Under the pieces are notes generated by a model that had not been told where the DNA came from, ran no database searches, and saw only the letters and a program-made list of their open reading frames with translations. Below are positions 26,182 through 34,530 of a stretch of 59,708 bases of DNA, piece after piece. Numbering within the stretch: position 1 is the stretch's first letter; every line of letters begins with the position of its first letter. The stretch is from Rikenellaceae bacterium (GTDB lineage Bacteria > Bacteroidota > Bacteroidia > Bacteroidales > Rikenellaceae). Where the stretch lies: NCBI GenBank assembly GCA_031262465.1, contig JAISHQ010000018.1, forward strand, positions 1 to 59,708, read 5' to 3'. The translations under genes and the position numbers were made by a program.

Positions 26182-27278
26182 CAGATATGCTTTTAAATAT
26201 CACCCCCGAAAACATCCGTCCGTTGGTGGAAAAAATCGGGGCGGGTGAGCGGATTTCGCCCCGGGAGGCACTCACCCTCTACCGGGAGGCTCCGCTGTCG
26301 CTTTTAGGCGTGTTGGCCACCGGGGTCAAGGAGCAGAAAAGTGGCCGCGAGGTCTTCTACAACCGAAATTTCCACATCGAGCCGACCAACATCTGCGCCT
26401 TTCACTGCGCTTTTTGCTCCTACCGCCGCCCGGCGGATGCGCCCGACAGCTGGCGGCACTCGTTGGACGAGGTCTTGGAACAGGCCACGCGGTACCGCGA
26501 CAGCGGGGTGACCGAAGTGCATATCGTGGGCGGTGCCGACCCGTTGCACGACCTGTTTTATTACGAGCAGATGATCCGGCAGATTCGCGCCGTCCTGCCT
26601 GGGGTGACGGTCAAGGCTTTTTCGGCGGTGGAGCTTGATTTTATGATCGGTAAAGCGGGGTTGTCGCTGGAAGAGGGGCTGAGGCGGCTGAAAGAGGCCG
26701 GGATGGAGACTATGCCGGGAGGCGGGGCGGAGATTTTCGACGAGGAGATTCGCCGCCAAATCTGTCCGGAGAAGAGTTCGGCGGATCGCTGGCTGGAGGT
26801 TCACCGCACGGCGCACCGCTTGGGGATGCCGACCAACGCCACCATGCTCTACGGCCACATCGAAACAGAAACCCACCGCATCGACCACCTCGACCGCCTG
26901 CGCCGCTTGCAGGACGAGACGGGCGGATTCAACGCCTTTATCCCGCTCAAATACCGCCACGCGGGCAACGAGCTGTCGCACTTGGGCGAGGTGCCGATCA
27001 CCGACGACCTGCGCACGCTGGCCCTCTCGCGCATCTTTTTGGACAATTTTCCCCACCTGAAAGCCTATTGGCCGATGTACGGGCAACAGACGACCCAACT
27101 CGCGTTGGCTTTCGGAGCCGACGACATCGACGGCACGATCGACGATACGACCCGCATCTATTCGATGGCCGGAGCACAGGACGACCGGCCGGTGATGAGC
27201 GTCGAGGCCATGCGGCAGTTGATCCGCGAAGCGGGGTATATTCCGGTGGAACGGGATTCGTTTTATAAAGCTGTCTAA
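26178..27278 (+). CDS. mqnE: Aminofutalosine synthase (radical SAM)
   Basis: 366 residues. The radical SAM cluster motif CAFHCAFC is in HIEPTNICAFHCAFCSYRR; VHIVGGADP and GGGAEIF follow, and the C-terminal segment MYGQQTTQLALAFGADDIDGT (quoted in part) is typical of MqnE/MqnC. The Bacteroidota-type SYRRPADAPDSW after the cluster favours MqnE, which joins the 3-enolpyruvyl benzoate product with SAM to give aminofutalosine for menaquinone. MqnC is the alternative. ATG at 26178 overlaps the upstream stop as ATGA; an in-frame ATG at 26163 is less likely. Confidence 0.88.
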   Translation: MTDMLLNITPENIRPLVEKIGAGERISPREALTLYREAPLSLLGVLATGVKEQKSGREVFYNRNFHIEPTNICAFHCAFCSYRRPADAPDSWRHSLDEVLEQATRYRDSGVTEVHIVGGADPLHDLFYYEQMIRQIRAVLPGVTVKAFSAVELDFMIGKAGLSLEEGLRRLKEAGMETMPGGGAEIFDEEIRRQICPEKSSADRWLEVHRTAHRLGMPTNATMLYGHIETETHRIDHLDRLRRLQDETGGFNAFIPLKYRHAGNELSHLGEVPITDDLRTLALSRIFLDNFPHLKAYWPMYGQQTTQLALAFGADDIDGTIDDTTRIYSMAGAQDDRPVMSVEAMRQLIREAGYIPVERDSFYKAV

Positions 27279-27285
27279 AAGGCTA

Positions 27286-27317
27286 TTTCGCCCTTTCGCC
27301 GAAAATGCCTATCTTTG
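27286..27317 (+). promoter_or_regulatory. Promoter of the PASTA-rluD pair
   Basis: TTTC at 27286-27289, 20-bp spacer, TATCTTTG (exact TAnnTTTG) at 27310-27317; leader about 30 nt. Confidence 0.55.
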
Positions 27318-27351
27318 GCCAAAATTGTACTTTGTTTAAAAAGGATACGTT

Positions 27352-28224
27352 ATGGGCTTCCTCTCGTTGTTAAAAAAGAATCCGTTGCTGAAAAATCTGG
27401 TTCTTGCCCTCTGTTTCTTCCTCATATTCATCGCCTTGACCCAGCTCCTGCTCAACTGCACGACCCGTCACGGCCAGGCGTTCGAGGTGCCCGACTTCAG
27501 CGGCATGACCCTCGACGAGGCAGAGCAGGCGGGTCACGAAGCGCGGTTGAAGCTCACCGTCAGCGACTCGCTCTACCTGCCTGCCCGCACGGGAGGCGTT
27601 ATCTTGGAGCAAAACCCGTCGCCCGGCTCAAAGGTAAAATCGGGCAGGCGCGTCTTCCTGACCATCAACGCCTACAACCCCAAGCTGGCGCAAATTCCCT
27701 ATGTGACGGGTTATTCGTTGCGGCAGGCCAAAAATAACCTCGAAATCTCCGGCTTTGAGATCGAGCGGCTCATCTACCGCGACGACATCGCGGTCAATAA
27801 CGTCTTGGAAGAGCAGTACCAAGGCCGCCGCATCGCCGAAGGAAGTAACATTCAGGCTCCCACCGGCTCGGCCATCACGCTGATTGTTGGGCGCGGAGCG
27901 GACGAAAAGGATCACTTCACCAAAGTGCCCTCGGTGATTGGCTTCACGCTCAAAAACGCCAAAAGCCGCCTCTGGGAACAGGGGCTGAACATCGGCACGA
28001 TCACCCGCGACGAGGGGATTACCGAGGTCAACCTGCACGAGGCGCGTGTAGCCCGGCAATCGCTCGGCGTGGGCACCTCGCAAGCCTTGGGGGCAAACGT
28101 CAACCTGCGCCTGTCGTTGGACGAAGAGACCATCGCCGCAGGTGTCCGCGAGGCCGAACTCTCGGCGCGTCGCGCGGCAGAAGAGGAAATCGAAGCGGCC
28201 ATCCGCGAAGAAATGGGGGAATAA
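27352..28224 (+). CDS. Membrane-anchored protein with three PASTA domains
   Basis: 290 residues. A short cytosolic start and one membrane helix (LVLALCFFLIFIALTQLLL), then three PASTA repeats at about 42-110, 112-182 and 188-260: VPDFSGMTLDEAEQAG, IPYVTGYSLRQAKNNL, VPSVIGFTLKNAKSRL. The end is a charged Ala/Glu/Arg helix. PASTA domains bind muropeptides or beta-lactams in Ser/Thr kinases and PBPs; here there is no kinase or transpeptidase domain, so its role at the cell wall is unknown. It lies 8 bp before the pseudouridine synthase gene, an arrangement common in Bacteroidota. Confidence 0.88.
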   Translation: MGFLSLLKKNPLLKNLVLALCFFLIFIALTQLLLNCTTRHGQAFEVPDFSGMTLDEAEQAGHEARLKLTVSDSLYLPARTGGVILEQNPSPGSKVKSGRRVFLTINAYNPKLAQIPYVTGYSLRQAKNNLEISGFEIERLIYRDDIAVNNVLEEQYQGRRIAEGSNIQAPTGSAITLIVGRGADEKDHFTKVPSVIGFTLKNAKSRLWEQGLNIGTITRDEGITEVNLHEARVARQSLGVGTSQALGANVNLRLSLDEETIAAGVREAELSARRAAEEEIEAAIREEMGE

Positions 28225-28232
28225 CAGAGGTT

Positions 28233-29291
28233 ATGACAAACGAAGACTTTCTCCTGCCCGATCCTGATTTAGAGTCGGGAGAACAGCAGGACGAGTTGTT
28301 TGAACATTTCGGCATCACGGTCGACAAGGGTCAGAGCATGATCCGCATCGACAAGTACCTGACCGAGAAGATCGAAGGGGCTTCGCGCAGTCGGGTGCAG
28401 ACCGCCGCCGATGCCGGGAACATCTTGGTCAACGACCGCCCCGTCAAGTCGAGTTACCGGATCAAGCCGCTCGACCGCATCTCGCTGGTTCTGCCCTACC
28501 CCAAGCGGGAGTTAGAAATTCTCCCCGAAAATATCCCACTCGACATCCCCTACGAGGACGACGACTTGCTGATTGTCAACAAGGCCGCCGGGATGGTCGT
28601 TCACCCCGGCTTCGGAAACTATACCGGCACGCTGGTCAACGCCCTGACGTGGCACCTGAAAGACCTCCCCCTTTTCCAAGAGGGCGACCTGCGGGCGGGC
28701 TTGGTTCATCGCATCGACAAAAACACCTCCGGGCTGTTGGTCATCGCCAAAAACGAAAAAGCACACGCCAAATTGGCCAAACAGTTTTTCGACCACACGA
28801 TCGAGCGTCGCTATACCGCGCTGGTATGGGGCAACTTACCGGAGGACTCCGGGACAATCACCGGCAACATCGGCCGAAGCGTCCGCGACCGCCTGCAAAT
28901 GTGCGTCTTCCCCGAGGGCGATCAGGGCAAACACGCCGTGACACACTACACCGTGCTGGAGCGGTTGGGCTATATCAACCTCGTGGAGTGCCGTCTGGAG
29001 ACCGGGCGCACCCACCAAATCCGCGTACACATGGCCTACATCGGCCACCCGCTCTTCAACGACGAGCGTTATGGCGGCGACCGCATCCTCAAAGGAACCA
29101 CCTTCGCCAAATACCGCCAATTCGTCGAAAACTGCTTCCGGATCATGCCCCGGCAAGGCCTGCACGCCCGAAGCCTCGGATTCATCCACCCCTCGACCGG
29201 ACAAAAAATAGCGTTCGAATCACCCCTCCCCACCGATATGCAAGAAGTCATCCGCAAATGGCAAACCTACACCGCCTCCCGCGAAGAATAA
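28233..29291 (+). CDS. rluD: RluA/RluD-family 23S rRNA pseudouridine synthase
   Basis: 352 residues. An acidic N-terminal extension of 30 residues, an S4 RNA-binding domain (IRIDKYLTEKIEGASRSRVQ, about 37-85), then the synthase domain with catalytic Asp in GLVHRIDKNTSGLLV and the end motif RTHQIRVHMAYIGHPLFND. It isomerises uridines in 23S rRNA; the RluD subgroup fits length and S4 domain. Followed by repeat R3 copy C, no simple terminator. Confidence 0.9.
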   Translation: MTNEDFLLPDPDLESGEQQDELFEHFGITVDKGQSMIRIDKYLTEKIEGASRSRVQTAADAGNILVNDRPVKSSYRIKPLDRISLVLPYPKRELEILPENIPLDIPYEDDDLLIVNKAAGMVVHPGFGNYTGTLVNALTWHLKDLPLFQEGDLRAGLVHRIDKNTSGLLVIAKNEKAHAKLAKQFFDHTIERRYTALVWGNLPEDSGTITGNIGRSVRDRLQMCVFPEGDQGKHAVTHYTVLERLGYINLVECRLETGRTHQIRVHMAYIGHPLFNDERYGGDRILKGTTFAKYRQFVENCFRIMPRQGLHARSLGFIHPSTGQKIAFESPLPTDMQEVIRKWQTYTASREE

Positions 29292-29330
29292 GCCTGAAAC
29301 AGGTCGGTTTAATTCCATCGAAAAGATTTT

Positions 29331-29523
29331 GTTCTCTTTTGAAAAAGAGAACCAGAAAACTTTTCGGAGATACTGCGTATCTCATGATTGACTTTATCCC
29401 TGAAACTGAACAGGGGGGATTAATCGCTGTTTCAGCGATCCCCCCTGTTCAGTTTCAGGGACTAAGATAGCAGGAAACGAAGTTTCCAAAAAAGTTCTTT
29501 GGTACTTTCTTTCAAGAAAGTAC
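29331..29523. repeat. R3 multi-hairpin element, copy C
   Basis: Bounded by two 10-bp-arm, 2-nt-loop hairpins: GTTCTCTTTT-GA-AAAAGAGAAC (29331-29352) and GTACTTTCTT-TC-AAGAAAGTAC (29502-29523). Each is followed inward by an ACCARAAACTTTT-like box, in inverted orientation. Between are GAGATAC-TGC-GTATCTC (29367-29383), a long palindrome with arms starting TCCCTGAAACTGAACAGG (29397-29461, TTT loop and a 4-nt bulge), and GGAAAC-GAA-GTTTCC (29472-29487). Fills most of the 321-bp gap between rluD and ffh. Confidence 0.8.
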
Positions 29524-29581
29524 GAAGATCATTCGACAGACTAAACGATCTATTTGGGTTTTATTCTTCGCGGAAGTTTGT

Positions 29582-29589
29582 TATTTTTG
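29582..29589 (+). promoter_or_regulatory. -7 element of the ffh promoter
   Basis: TATTTTTG, exact TAnnTTTG, 23 bp before the ATG. A TTTG at 29553-29556 is 25 bp upstream, longer than usual. Confidence 0.5.
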
Positions 29590-29612
29590 TGGTTTCAAAA
29601 TTAGAGTGATCC

Positions 29613-30965
29613 ATGTTTGAGAATCTGAGCGATAAGTTAGAGCGGTCTTTCAAGCTGCTGAAGGGTGAGGGTAAAATTACGGAGATCAATGTGGCGGAGA
29701 CCCTCAAGGAGATTCGCCGTGCATTGATTGATGCCGATGTCAACTATAAGGTAGCCAAGACGTTTACCGATCAGGTCAAGCAAAAGGCTATTGGGCAGAA
29801 TGTGCTGAACGCCGTCAAGCCGGGGCAGATGATGACCAAGATTGTCCGCGACGAGCTGGCCGAACTGATGGGTGGCACGGCGACCGACATCCGCTTGGAG
29901 GGCAATCCGGCCGTGATCCTGATCGCCGGTTTGCAGGGGTCGGGTAAAACCACCTTTTCCGGCAAGTTGGCGAGCTTCATCAAGAGCAAACGGGGTCGGC
30001 AGGTGTTGTTGGTGGCGGGCGACGTGTATCGTCCGGCGGCCATCGACCAGCTGAAAATCCTCGGCGAGCAGGTCGGTGTGGAGGTCTACACCGAACCCGA
30101 GAGCAAAGACCCGGTGGCTATTGCGCAGAATGCCGTCAAATATGCAAAAGAGAAGCACATCAACACGGTGATTGTCGATACGGCGGGTCGGCTGGCCATC
30201 GACCGGCAGATGATGGACGAGATTGCGGCGGTCAAGGCGGCTTTGAACCCTGGCGAGACCCTCTTTGTGGTCGATGCGATGACCGGGCAGGACGCGGTGA
30301 ACACGGCCAAAGAGTTCAACGACCGGCTCAATTTCGACGGCGTGGTGCTGACCAAGCTCGACGGCGACACCCGGGGCGGGGCGGCCATTTCGATCCGCTC
30401 GGTGGTCGACAAGCCGCTGAAATTCCTCAGCACCGGCGAAAAAATGGATGCCCTTCAGGTCTTCCACCCCGAGCGGATGGCCGACCGCATCCTCGGCATG
30501 GGCGACGTGGTTTCGCTGGTCGAACGCGCTCAGGAACAGTACGATGAAGAGGAAGCGCGGAAGCTGAAAAAGAAATTGGTCAAAGACCAGTTCGACTTCA
30601 ACGACTTTTTGGCACAGATTGCCCAAATCAAGAAAATGGGGAACATCAAGGAGCTGGCTTCCATGATCCCCGGCGTGGGCAAGGCGCTGAAAGACATTGA
30701 GATCGACGACGATGCCTTTAAATACACCGAGGCGATCATCTACTCGATGACCCCCGCCGAACGGGAAAATCCCGCCCTGTTGAACGTCAGCCGCAAGGAG
30801 CGCATCGCCGCCGGGAGTGGCCGGTCGCTGGCCGAGGTCAACCGGCTGATCCGGCAGTTTGAGGATTCGCGCAAAATGATGAAGACCGTCGCGGGCGACA
30901 TGGGCGGCAAGATGATGATGAATGCGGCCAAAGGTAAAATGGCGACCAAAAAGAAAAAACGCTAA
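29613..30965 (+). CDS. ffh: Signal recognition particle protein Ffh
   Basis: 450 residues, N-G-M layout. G1 [10 protein letters not shown]3 DTAGR, G4 [12 protein letters not shown]; the M domain is Met-rich with [29 protein letters not shown] and the RNA-binding [16 protein letters not shown]. It ends in a basic KKKKR tail. With 4.5S RNA it targets nascent membrane proteins to FtsY. folD begins 4 bp downstream and is probably co-transcribed. Confidence 0.97.
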   Translation: MFENLSDKLERSFKLLKGEGKITEINVAETLKEIRRALIDADVNYKVAKTFTDQVKQKAIGQNVLNAVKPGQMMTKIVRDELAELMGGTATDIRLEGNPAVILIAGLQGSGKTTFSGKLASFIKSKRGRQVLLVAGDVYRPAAIDQLKILGEQVGVEVYTEPESKDPVAIAQNAVKYAKEKHINTVIVDTAGRLAIDRQMMDEIAAVKAALNPGETLFVVDAMTGQDAVNTAKEFNDRLNFDGVVLTKLDGDTRGGAAISIRSVVDKPLKFLSTGEKMDALQVFHPERMADRILGMGDVVSLVERAQEQYDEEEARKLKKKLVKDQFDFNDFLAQIAQIKKMGNIKELASMIPGVGKALKDIEIDDDAFKYTEAIIYSMTPAERENPALLNVSRKERIAAGSGRSLAEVNRLIRQFEDSRKMMKTVAGDMGGKMMMNAAKGKMATKKKKR

Positions 30966-30969
30966 TACT

Positions 30970-31845
30970 ATGATACTTATCAGCGGCAAAGAGGTAGCCG
31001 AAAGCCTCAAAAAGGAGATCGCCACCGAGGTGGCTATTTGGGTCGGCGAGGGCAAACGCGCACCGCACTTGGTCGCCATTTTGGTCGGCAACGACGGCGC
31101 GAGCCAGACCTATGTGGGCCACAAGGAGAAGATGAGCGCCGAGGTGGGCTTCCGCTCGACGGTGCTCCGGTTCGATGCCGACATCACCGAAGAGTTTCTG
31201 CTCGGCGAGATCGACAAGCTGAACCGCGACCCGGAGGTCGACGGATTTATCGTGCAACTCCCTCTTCCTGAACATATTTCAGAGAGCCGCGTGACCGAAG
31301 CGATCGACCCGCGCAAGGACGTGGACGGCTTCCACCCGGTCAACACAGGGCGCATGATGATGGGGATGCCCTCCTACCTGCCCGCCACGCCGGACGGCAT
31401 TCTCGAACTGCTGAAATACTACAAAATTGAAACGGCGGGAAAAAAATGCGTGGTGATTGGCCGCAGTAACATCGTGGGACGGCCCATGGCCAACTTGCTC
31501 TCGCAAAAGGGGTGGGACTGCACCGTCACCCTGTGCCACAGCCGGACGAAAAACTTGAAAGAGGAGGTTGCGCAGGGCGACATCATCGTGGCCGCGCTGG
31601 GCAAGGCCGAGTTCGTGACCGCCGACATGGTCAAGGAGGGGGCTGTGGTGATCGACGTGGGCATCACCCGCGTGGCGAGCGACAAAACCAAATCGGGGTG
31701 GAAGCTCTTGGGCGACGTGAAATTCGACGAGGTCGCTCCCCGGTGCAGTTACATCACGCCGGTTCCGGGCGGTGTCGGCCCGATGACGATCATCTCCCTG
31801 ATGAAAAATACGCTAAAAGCCGCCAAAAAAGAGATTTACGGGTAG
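30970..31845 (+). CDS. folD: Methylenetetrahydrofolate dehydrogenase/cyclohydrolase
   Basis: 291 residues. FolD motifs: [22 protein letters not shown] (in part), [25 protein letters not shown], the NADP-binding [13 protein letters not shown] and the closing [12 protein letters not shown]. Interconverts 5,10-methylene- and 10-formyl-THF in one-carbon metabolism, the same cofactor pool used by thyA and folA at 40-42 kb. The ATG at 30970 gives the usual start; the frame extends into ffh as a shadow. A strong terminator follows. Confidence 0.96.
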   Translation: MILISGKEVAESLKKEIATEVAIWVGEGKRAPHLVAILVGNDGASQTYVGHKEKMSAEVGFRSTVLRFDADITEEFLLGEIDKLNRDPEVDGFIVQLPLPEHISESRVTEAIDPRKDVDGFHPVNTGRMMMGMPSYLPATPDGILELLKYYKIETAGKKCVVIGRSNIVGRPMANLLSQKGWDCTVTLCHSRTKNLKEEVAQGDIIVAALGKAEFVTADMVKEGAVVIDVGITRVASDKTKSGWKLLGDVKFDEVAPRCSYITPVPGGVGPMTIISLMKNTLKAAKKEIYG

Positions 31846-31870
31846 ACATTATACCGAGAGGACTACAACG

Positions 31871-31909
31871 AGCGAGGCCGAAACGCAAACGTTTCGGCCT
31901 CGCTGTTTT
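31871..31909. terminator. Terminator between folD and the mmd operon
   Basis: AGCGAGGCCGAAACG and CGTTTCGGCCTCGCT form a perfect 15-bp stem with loop CAAA, followed by GTTTT. It can serve folD and, in reverse, the convergent mmd operon, though the reverse T run is weak. Confidence 0.85.
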
Positions 31910-31934
31910 ACTATGTTGTCGTTCCCCGCTTCGC

Positions 31935-33104
31935 TTACACCAAGAAGCTCAGGAGAACCCCGGCGGCGACAGCACTGCCGATCACACCGGCCACGTTAGG
32001 CCCCATGGCGTGCATCAACAGGTAATTGGTTTTGTCATATTTCAGCCCCTGATCGTGCGAGACGCGGGCGGCGGCCGGAACAGCCGATACCCCGGCGTTG
32101 CCGATCAACGGATTGATCTTGTTGCCCGGCTTCAGGAAGAGGTTCAACACTTTGACATAGCCCACCCCGGCGAAAGTCGCCATGGCAAAAGCACACGCAC
32201 CCAGGGCAAAGATGCCGATAGATTTGGCCGAAAGAAACGTAGTTGCCTGCGTCGAGGCCCCCACGGTCAGACCGATCAGGATGGTGATGATGTCGATGAG
32301 CGAGCCTTTGGCTGTATCGGCCAAGCGTTTGGTTACACCGCTCTCTTTCAATAGGTTGCCCAAGAAGAGCATCCCCAAGAGGGGCACGGCCATTGGCACC
32401 AAGAAGCAGGTGAGCAACACGCCGATGATCGGGAACATGATTTTCTCGTTCTGAGAGACCGGGCGCGCCGGTTTCATGCGGATGAGGCGTTCTTTTTTCG
32501 TGGTCAGCAGGCGCATGATCGGCGGCTGAATCAGCGGCACCATGGCCATGTAGGAGTAGGCCGACACGGCAATGGCTCCCATCAGGTCGGGCGCGAGTTT
32601 CGAGGTGACGAAGATCGCCGTCGGGCCGTCGGCTCCGCCAATGATACCGATCGCTCCCGCCTCGGCGGCGGTGTAACCCAACGCCAAGGCGATGGCATAA
32701 GCGCCGAAGATGCCGAACTGTGCGGCGGCACCGACGGTCATCAGTTTCGGGTTAGAAATGAGTGCCGAAAAGTCGGTCATCGCGCCGATCCCCAAAAAGA
32801 TCAGCGGTGGATAAAGCCCGCGCCGCACCCCGAAATAGAGGTAATTCAGCACCGTACCGTCCTCATAAATACCGACTTCCGTTCCGGGAACAAAGGGGAT
32901 ATTCCCCAAGATGATCCCAAAACCGATCGGCAACAAGAGCATGGGTTCCCATTTGAACCGGATGGCCAAAAAGACAAAGCCGATCCCGATGCAAATCATG
33001 ATGAGATGCCCCCAAGTCACCTGAGCAAAGCCGGTGTTGCCGAGGAACTGAGCGATGTTGTCGCCCAGAAACCCAAAAAATCCTTGAGACTGTAATGCCC
33101 ACAT
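31935..33104 (-). CDS. mmdB: Na+-translocating decarboxylase beta subunit
   Basis: 389 residues with about 10-11 membrane segments. Characteristic stretches are LGIGAMTDFSALISNPK, GGADGPTAIFVTSKLAP and the final NLLMHAMGPNVAGVIGSAVAAG (in part). The acidic residue in GIGAMTDF and the GGADGPT loop belong to the Na+ pathway of this family. The subunit decarboxylates carboxybiotin and pumps Na+ outward. Last gene of the mce-mmdA-oadG-mmdC-mmdB operon; 4 bp after the biotin carrier gene. Confidence 0.95.
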   Translation of the reverse strand: MWALQSQGFFGFLGDNIAQFLGNTGFAQVTWGHLIMICIGIGFVFLAIRFKWEPMLLLPIGFGIILGNIPFVPGTEVGIYEDGTVLNYLYFGVRRGLYPPLIFLGIGAMTDFSALISNPKLMTVGAAAQFGIFGAYAIALALGYTAAEAGAIGIIGGADGPTAIFVTSKLAPDLMGAIAVSAYSYMAMVPLIQPPIMRLLTTKKERLIRMKPARPVSQNEKIMFPIIGVLLTCFLVPMAVPLLGMLFLGNLLKESGVTKRLADTAKGSLIDIITILIGLTVGASTQATTFLSAKSIGIFALGACAFAMATFAGVGYVKVLNLFLKPGNKINPLIGNAGVSAVPAAARVSHDQGLKYDKTNYLLMHAMGPNVAGVIGSAVAAGVLLSFLV

Positions 33105-33108
33105 AGCC

Positions 33109-33558
33109 CTATCCGATTGTCATGATTACATCGCCCTCCAAAACCGAGTCGCCTTTGCCCACTTTTATTTCGCGGACGATTCCTTCGCGGTCGGAGTCGA
33201 TGTTGTTCTCCATTTTCATCGCCTCAAGCACCAACAGGCGTTGACCGACCTTGACCATCTCGCCGACTTTTACGTCGATCGAAAGGATCACCCCCGGAAG
33301 CGGTGCTTTGATTGCACCCGCCGCCGCTCCCGAAGCGGAAGCTGGAGCCGCTTTGCGTTCCGGAGCCGGTGCGCTGGCTACGCTCACGGCGGCCGGTTTG
33401 ATCACTTTGGGCGTTTTGCTGACCGGCCTTTTGACCAGCCCCTCAACCTCAATTTCAAAATTGGAACCGTTTACGGCCACTGTCGCCTTGTCTCCCTCTA
33501 CGTCGATGATGTCCACCGCGTACTCCGTTCCGTTGATCTTGAATTTATATTGTTTCAT
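33109..33558 (-). CDS. mmdC: Biotin carrier subunit of the decarboxylase
   Basis: 149 residues. N-terminal beta-rich segment (YKFKINGTEYAVDIIDVEGD), an Ala/Pro/Lys linker (about 48-82) and a C-terminal biotinyl domain with canonical EAMKMEN. This is the swinging arm carrying CO2 from the carboxyltransferase to the beta subunit. Unlike the carrier at 13635 it has the flexible linker and the standard Glu before the AMKM. Confidence 0.93.
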   Translation of the reverse strand: MKQYKFKINGTEYAVDIIDVEGDKATVAVNGSNFEIEVEGLVKRPVSKTPKVIKPAAVSVASAPAPERKAAPASASGAAAGAIKAPLPGVILSIDVKVGEMVKVGQRLLVLEAMKMENNIDSDREGIVREIKVGKGDSVLEGDVIMTIG

Positions 33559-33577
33559 TGTCTTTTGGGTTTCTTCG

Positions 33578-34507
33578 TTACTTATTTCGTGGAGGCAATT
33601 GGCGCAAGCCGTAAATCTTGGAACTCCAGGGCGAATAGGCGCGAGCCACCTTGTTGATCGTAATCACGTTCGACTCGATGTCGTGCAGGTCGTTTTGGTA
33701 TTGGTACAACGCCAGCGCAATGGCCGCCAACTCCTCGCCGTGGATCAACTCGCTGTCGTCCGGCATCACCGGATGAATCGCCTGATTCTTGGCCTGCTCC
33801 TCTTTGGCGTGTTTCTTACGAACCGAACGGGTGTTGATCTTGCCGATCGTGCGGAAAATCAGGTAGAGCAACAGCAGGGCGGAAAAGACGACAGACATCG
33901 CCGTGATGGCCATAACGACCCCATAAGGGTCGCGCATCCGGAAACGTTCCGATCGCGGAATTGCGTCCTGTTCCTCGTTGGAGGCGTGTGGCGTGGTGGC
34001 CGGCAGGGCATAAGCGGTGACCACTCCCGTCTCTTCGTCGCGCTGGAAGCCGATCGAAATATCGGGTAGTTGTTCGTCGATCGCATAGTCGACCGCGTCG
34101 ATCACGTTGCGCCCGCTCTGGTCGTACAGGGCGAGGTAGCCGGTTTGGTCGAGGGTGAAATTGGTGTGGAAGACCCCTTTGGTCGCCGTTCCTTCGGCGT
34201 AGAAAATCACATAGCCTTCGGGCGGGATAATCGTCCGGGGGTCGCCTTTGGGGATGGGGTACATCTCCTTGCCGCCGGGATAAACCGTCAGGTAACAGCC
34301 GCCCACGTCGATGCTGGCGTGGCTCGTGTTGTGCAGTTCGATCCATCCGACTCGGTGGCCGTAGGGATCCATGTAGTTGTCGGCGTTGAAGACCAGCACC
34401 TCGTTGATCCGGATGTCCTTGACGCTCTGCGCTCGCGCACTCAGCGACAACCCCAATAAAACGAGCAATGCCCACCCCGTTCGCTGTATGTAACTGAATA
34501 ATTTCAT
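33578..34507 (-). CDS. OadG-type gamma subunit fused to an extracytoplasmic lamin-tail domain
   Basis: 309 residues. Signal peptide (to SARAQS), then a lamin-tail-like beta domain at about 30-165 (IRINEVLVFNADNYMDPYGHRVGWIELHN, quoted in part; YVIFYAEG; YLALYDQSG). A membrane helix follows at about 200-222 (VVMAITAMSVVFSALLLLYLIF), then a cytosolic tail of OadG type with the GEELAAIALALYQYQNDLHD helix. The gamma subunit holds the decarboxylase complex together. The usual gamma is under 100 residues; the extra domain would face the periplasm. Confidence 0.8.
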   Translation of the reverse strand: MKLFSYIQRTGWALLVLLGLSLSARAQSVKDIRINEVLVFNADNYMDPYGHRVGWIELHNTSHASIDVGGCYLTVYPGGKEMYPIPKGDPRTIIPPEGYVIFYAEGTATKGVFHTNFTLDQTGYLALYDQSGRNVIDAVDYAIDEQLPDISIGFQRDEETGVVTAYALPATTPHASNEEQDAIPRSERFRMRDPYGVVMAITAMSVVFSALLLLYLIFRTIGKINTRSVRKKHAKEEQAKNQAIHPVMPDDSELIHGEELAAIALALYQYQNDLHDIESNVITINKVARAYSPWSSKIYGLRQLPPRNK

Positions 34508-34530
34508 CGTTTCAATGACCTTTCTTCGGT

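Noticed and set aside
29637..31091. 484-residue minus-strand ORF
   Set aside because: Shadow of ffh and folD.
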